From Welwitschia mirabilis (lineage: Eukaryota > Gnetophyta > Gnetopsida > Welwitschiales), in NCBI GenBank assembly GCA_051453625.1, contig JBOZIK010000001.1, positions 247,874,273-247,909,177 of the forward strand: DNA of 34,905 nucleotides, written 5' to 3'. The translations under genes and the position numbers were made by a program. Of the stretch, positions 32,571 through 34,905 are shown one piece after another. The notes under the pieces were generated by a model that made no database searches, was not told the DNA's origin, and saw nothing but the letters and a program-made list of their open reading frames with translations. The number at the start of each line of letters is the position of its first letter. The stretch's first letter is position 1.

Positions 32571-33164
32571 TTTAATAATTTCATCTTTAACTACTTACTT
32601 AAGGGCTAGGTTAATCCTTTGTTGGGGTTATATAATAGGTTTAGCATTATCTTCAAGGTAAATTTTGTGTCGAACTATGATAAAAGGGATGGCAACTAAG
32701 TCTTTATGGATCCAAGAAAAGTCATCTTCTTTAGATATTAATAGTGATATCAAGTTGGATTCTTATTGCGGAACAAAAAAGTCACTTATTATCAGGGGTT
32801 TCTTTGGGTTGTTGGATAGAAAAATATATTTCAAACCTTTAGGAAAATTCTTAAATTCTATGTTAACATTCTAAACTATCATTCTATCTATCATGGGGAT
32901 GACAGACATGGGATAACACTCTACAAATAGTTTTTCTAATGAGTAAACATGTTTGTTTTCATTGAAAGATTTCTCATTTTCATACTTAAGATAGTGTGTT
33001 TCAGTTGGTTCATCACACAAAGTTGATTTATGTAGCATTATTAATCTCTTCTCAATCAGCTAATGTTGTAAAATTAAGGTTTGTATAAGTTGTTCTAAGA
33101 TAAATTATCTCTTGTCTCCTTTTTAGTAACATCAAAAATTTAAATGGTAAAATTTTTATTTTTA

Positions 33165-33480
33165 ATATAACTTTACATCATCTTGGTTTGTATGTCAATG
33201 ATATAGTGGGCAGTTGCACAAAAGACTCTTCCTAAGAGTAGTGGATAATCTCCATTAAGTTCTACCTTAATTATGACCCTATTTATTAGGTAAAAATTTT
33301 CCTCAATTTGGATGCTTAGGTCCTTAATAATCCATAATGCTTTATTAATTAAAGTATCGGTTAATTCCAAGATAATTTATGTAGTGTCTATTCTATTATC
33401 TAATCCAAGTCTCTTATATATGTAAAGAGGCATGATGTTGACACTAGCTTCTATGTAAATTAAAGAATTTTAAATTATTT
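33165..33480 (-). pseudogene. Athila/Tat-lineage aspartic protease relic
   Basis: The active site at about 33430-33465 reads D-I-E-A-S-V-N-I-M-P-L; the family normally has D-L-G-A-S-V-N-L-M-P, so the Gly has become Glu (one G-to-A). It continues through I-Y-K-R-L-G-L, L-E-L-T-D-T-L-I-N and Y-P-L-L-L-G-R-V-F-C-A-T-A-H to I-D-I-Q-T-K-M-M, the standard end of this domain. A 65-codon piece (33370-33173) is free of stops. The interval 32570-33165 is the protease-RT linker, with no domain seen. Confidence 0.85.
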
Positions 33481-34905
33481 TGTTTTCTTTCAAAGGTAAC
33501 ACTCATAGATTCTACTTTAGGATCTTTAAATTTATGACACTTTTTCATGACTAGTTTGGAAATAGATTGAATAAGAAGAACTTTGCTAGGAATGGTACAT
33601 TTTATTTTATTTTTATTACATCTTTTTACAACTCAAAATATTCAAGATTTTCTTGCAAGAGTTTCCAAAAAGATAAGTTAATATTTACCTCTTTCATTAA
33701 GGTCTTTAAGTATTCATCAAAGTTAATATGTATATTTAACTAATCAAGCTAAGGAGTATATGGTTTCTTCCCTTTGTTTTCTTGTGAAGAATTTGTAGTG
33801 AAGGTTTCAGCATGTGATGTTAATGGAAAGTTATATAAATCCAAAAATTCTACATCATCTTATTCATTACTCTTCTCATTTATTTTGGAAGTTAAAACCT
33901 TATGGGTAGAAGGTGTTTTATCATGTCCACTTCTTGTTATTAATTTCAAATCTCTCTTAACTTTATTTGAGTTAGGTAAAGATTGAGATGTAAGAGATCC
34001 TTGTGGTCTTTTATTGACAAGCATTATTTGTTAAAGTACATTTACTAAGTTTTTAATATTACTATTAGTCTTTTTAATGTTACTATTGGTCTTTTCTTAC
34101 ATATTTTTTAATTCTTCAATGGAATATTTAAGTGGATAATTTTGATTTGGTTGAAAATTGAAGTTATGGGATTGAAAATTTAAATTTTTAAATCTATTCT
34201 CAAAAGGTTTCCATGGTAATTGTCCACCTAATTTTTGTTGAAATTGTGGTTGGTTTTTAAAGTTAATTGTTCTTTAGTTGAATGCATAGGTTTCCTTCAA
34301 CATCCTTTCTTTACAAGTTGGTAACAAGGGATACTCTTTAGTGGGACAAGATTTGTATTCACAAATTTCACAACTTGAACTTATATTTTTATCTTTTGCT
34401 ACCTTTACATCAACTGTAAATTAAATGTACTTCTCTAAAGTAGTAGTGAAATCCTCTATTAAATTGAGTGAATCATCTCTCTCTTCTTTCTTATCATTTT
34501 TAACCTTCTTTTATGATTTGGCCTACAGTTTGATTTTCCTTAGTGGGTTTAGACCAAGTTTAACTTATCTCCACTAGGTTTTCTAGTATACTTCATGCAT
34601 CTTCTAAGAATAAGTTTAACAAGTTAGAACTACAACAAAAGTCTACAAGTTGTTTAGTTTAACTATTTAATCCACTATAGAAATAATCAACTAGTTATTC
34701 TTTATAGAATTCATCAATAATATTAGAATGACTAGCTATGATAAAACATTTATATGGTATGGCATAATCCTCATAAGGTTATTATTAAAAGTTGATAACT
34801 TTCTTTCTTCCATTTTTCATGGAACTTTCACTGAAAAATATTTTGATAAAAACTTCTTGCCCTTGACTCCATAATTTAAGACTATTATATGAAATGGTTT
34901 TAAGC
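33481..34905 (-). pseudogene. Athila/Tat-lineage gag relic, cut by the window edge
   Basis: Read from the window end downward, the gag shows a decayed knuckle (C-E-I-C-E-Y-K-S-C-P near 34370), a Gln/Asn-rich segment (N-F-Q-P-N-Q-N near 34160) and a short coiled-coil region with I-K-N-L near 34040. It continues with N-K-R-P-Q-G-S-L near 34010-34030 and L-I-T-R-S-G near 33940. The R-P-Q-G-x-L-P-S and A-I-T-L-R-S-G motifs are standard in this lineage. The gag-protease spacer down to about 33480 contains P-Y-T-P and N-I-N-L-S-F, the decayed N-I-P-L-L region. The 70-codon plus-strand frame at 33774-33986 is a shadow. The N-terminus and 5' LTR lie beyond the window. Confidence 0.8.
34049..34095 (-). 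repeat. Short in-frame tandem duplication in gag
   Basis: Two near-identical copies of a roughly 21-base unit (TTTAATRTTACTATTRGTCTT on the plus strand) give the peptide repeat T-N-S-N-I-K-K-T-N-S-N-I-K in the coiled-coil region. The copies differ by A/G transitions, so the duplication predates much of the decay. Confidence 0.65.

Noticed and set aside
32434-32874. Plus-strand frames of 69-75 codons
   Set aside because: They are antisense to the reverse transcriptase relic and its lead-in, and show no motif of their own.
27885-32925. Similarity between GGGATGATAGACATGGGA (about 27900) and GGGGATGACAGACATGGGA (about 32895)
   Set aside because: The match covers only about 20 bases and I could not extend it into a convincing repeat. 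It is not enough to claim a shared element.
33774-33986. Plus-strand 70-codon frame
   Set aside because: It lies antisense to the gag-protease spacer of a recognised Gypsy relic and is a shadow.

Overview
The window looks like plant nuclear DNA, most likely an angiosperm, made of nested and badly decayed LTR retrotransposons. There is no bacterial gene organisation and no intact host gene that I can support. Base composition is strongly AT-rich throughout. Every recognisable coding relic is full of stop codons and substitutions of the C-to-T / G-to-A type, as expected from long-term deamination of methylated cytosine. Seven runs of N (10 to 583 bases) mark assembly gaps, and three of the larger ones have the same short sequence on both sides.

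Layout. (1) 1-2280 holds, on the minus strand, the 5' part of a Ty1/Copia element: LTR about 997-2280, initiator-Met tRNA primer binding site 983-994, and a gag pseudogene with DUF4219 and UBN2-type regions about 931-191. That gag is interrupted at about 190 by the end of another repeat (1-190), whose second copy begins at 25954 on the plus strand. (2) 2281-13400 is AT-rich filler with gaps, a GA microsatellite and a few stop-riddled coding-like stretches I cannot name. (3) At 14478 there is a plus-strand primer binding site of the tRNA-Asp type used by Athila/Tat-lineage Ty3/Gypsy elements. A gag-like piece of the same lineage reappears at about 25780-25953. (4) Between them sits a complete minus-strand Ty3/Gypsy chromovirus of Reina-like size (15975-24835), with two LTRs, polypurine tract, primer binding site, gag-PR-RT-RH-IN relics and a perfect 5-bp target duplication AGAAT on both sides. 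(5) Inside that element, between its primer binding site and gag, lies about 3.5 kb of foreign plus-strand sequence: a higher-order tandem array of roughly 20-bp CpG-derived units (20920-21720), a TATA box, a probable intron acceptor, and an unidentified coding relic. This is the least explained part of the window. (6) 25954-29990 is repeat-derived AT-rich DNA with two gaps. (7) 30065-34905 is a minus-strand Athila/Tat-lineage Ty3/Gypsy polyprotein relic (gag-PR-RT-RH-IN), cut by the window edge.

The elements are dead and do not work together. Their value is stratigraphic. The AGAAT duplication dates the chromovirus after the sequence it split, and the plus-strand insert must be younger still unless the chromovirus carried it in its leader. 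All calls come from reading translations and motifs by eye, with no database search.
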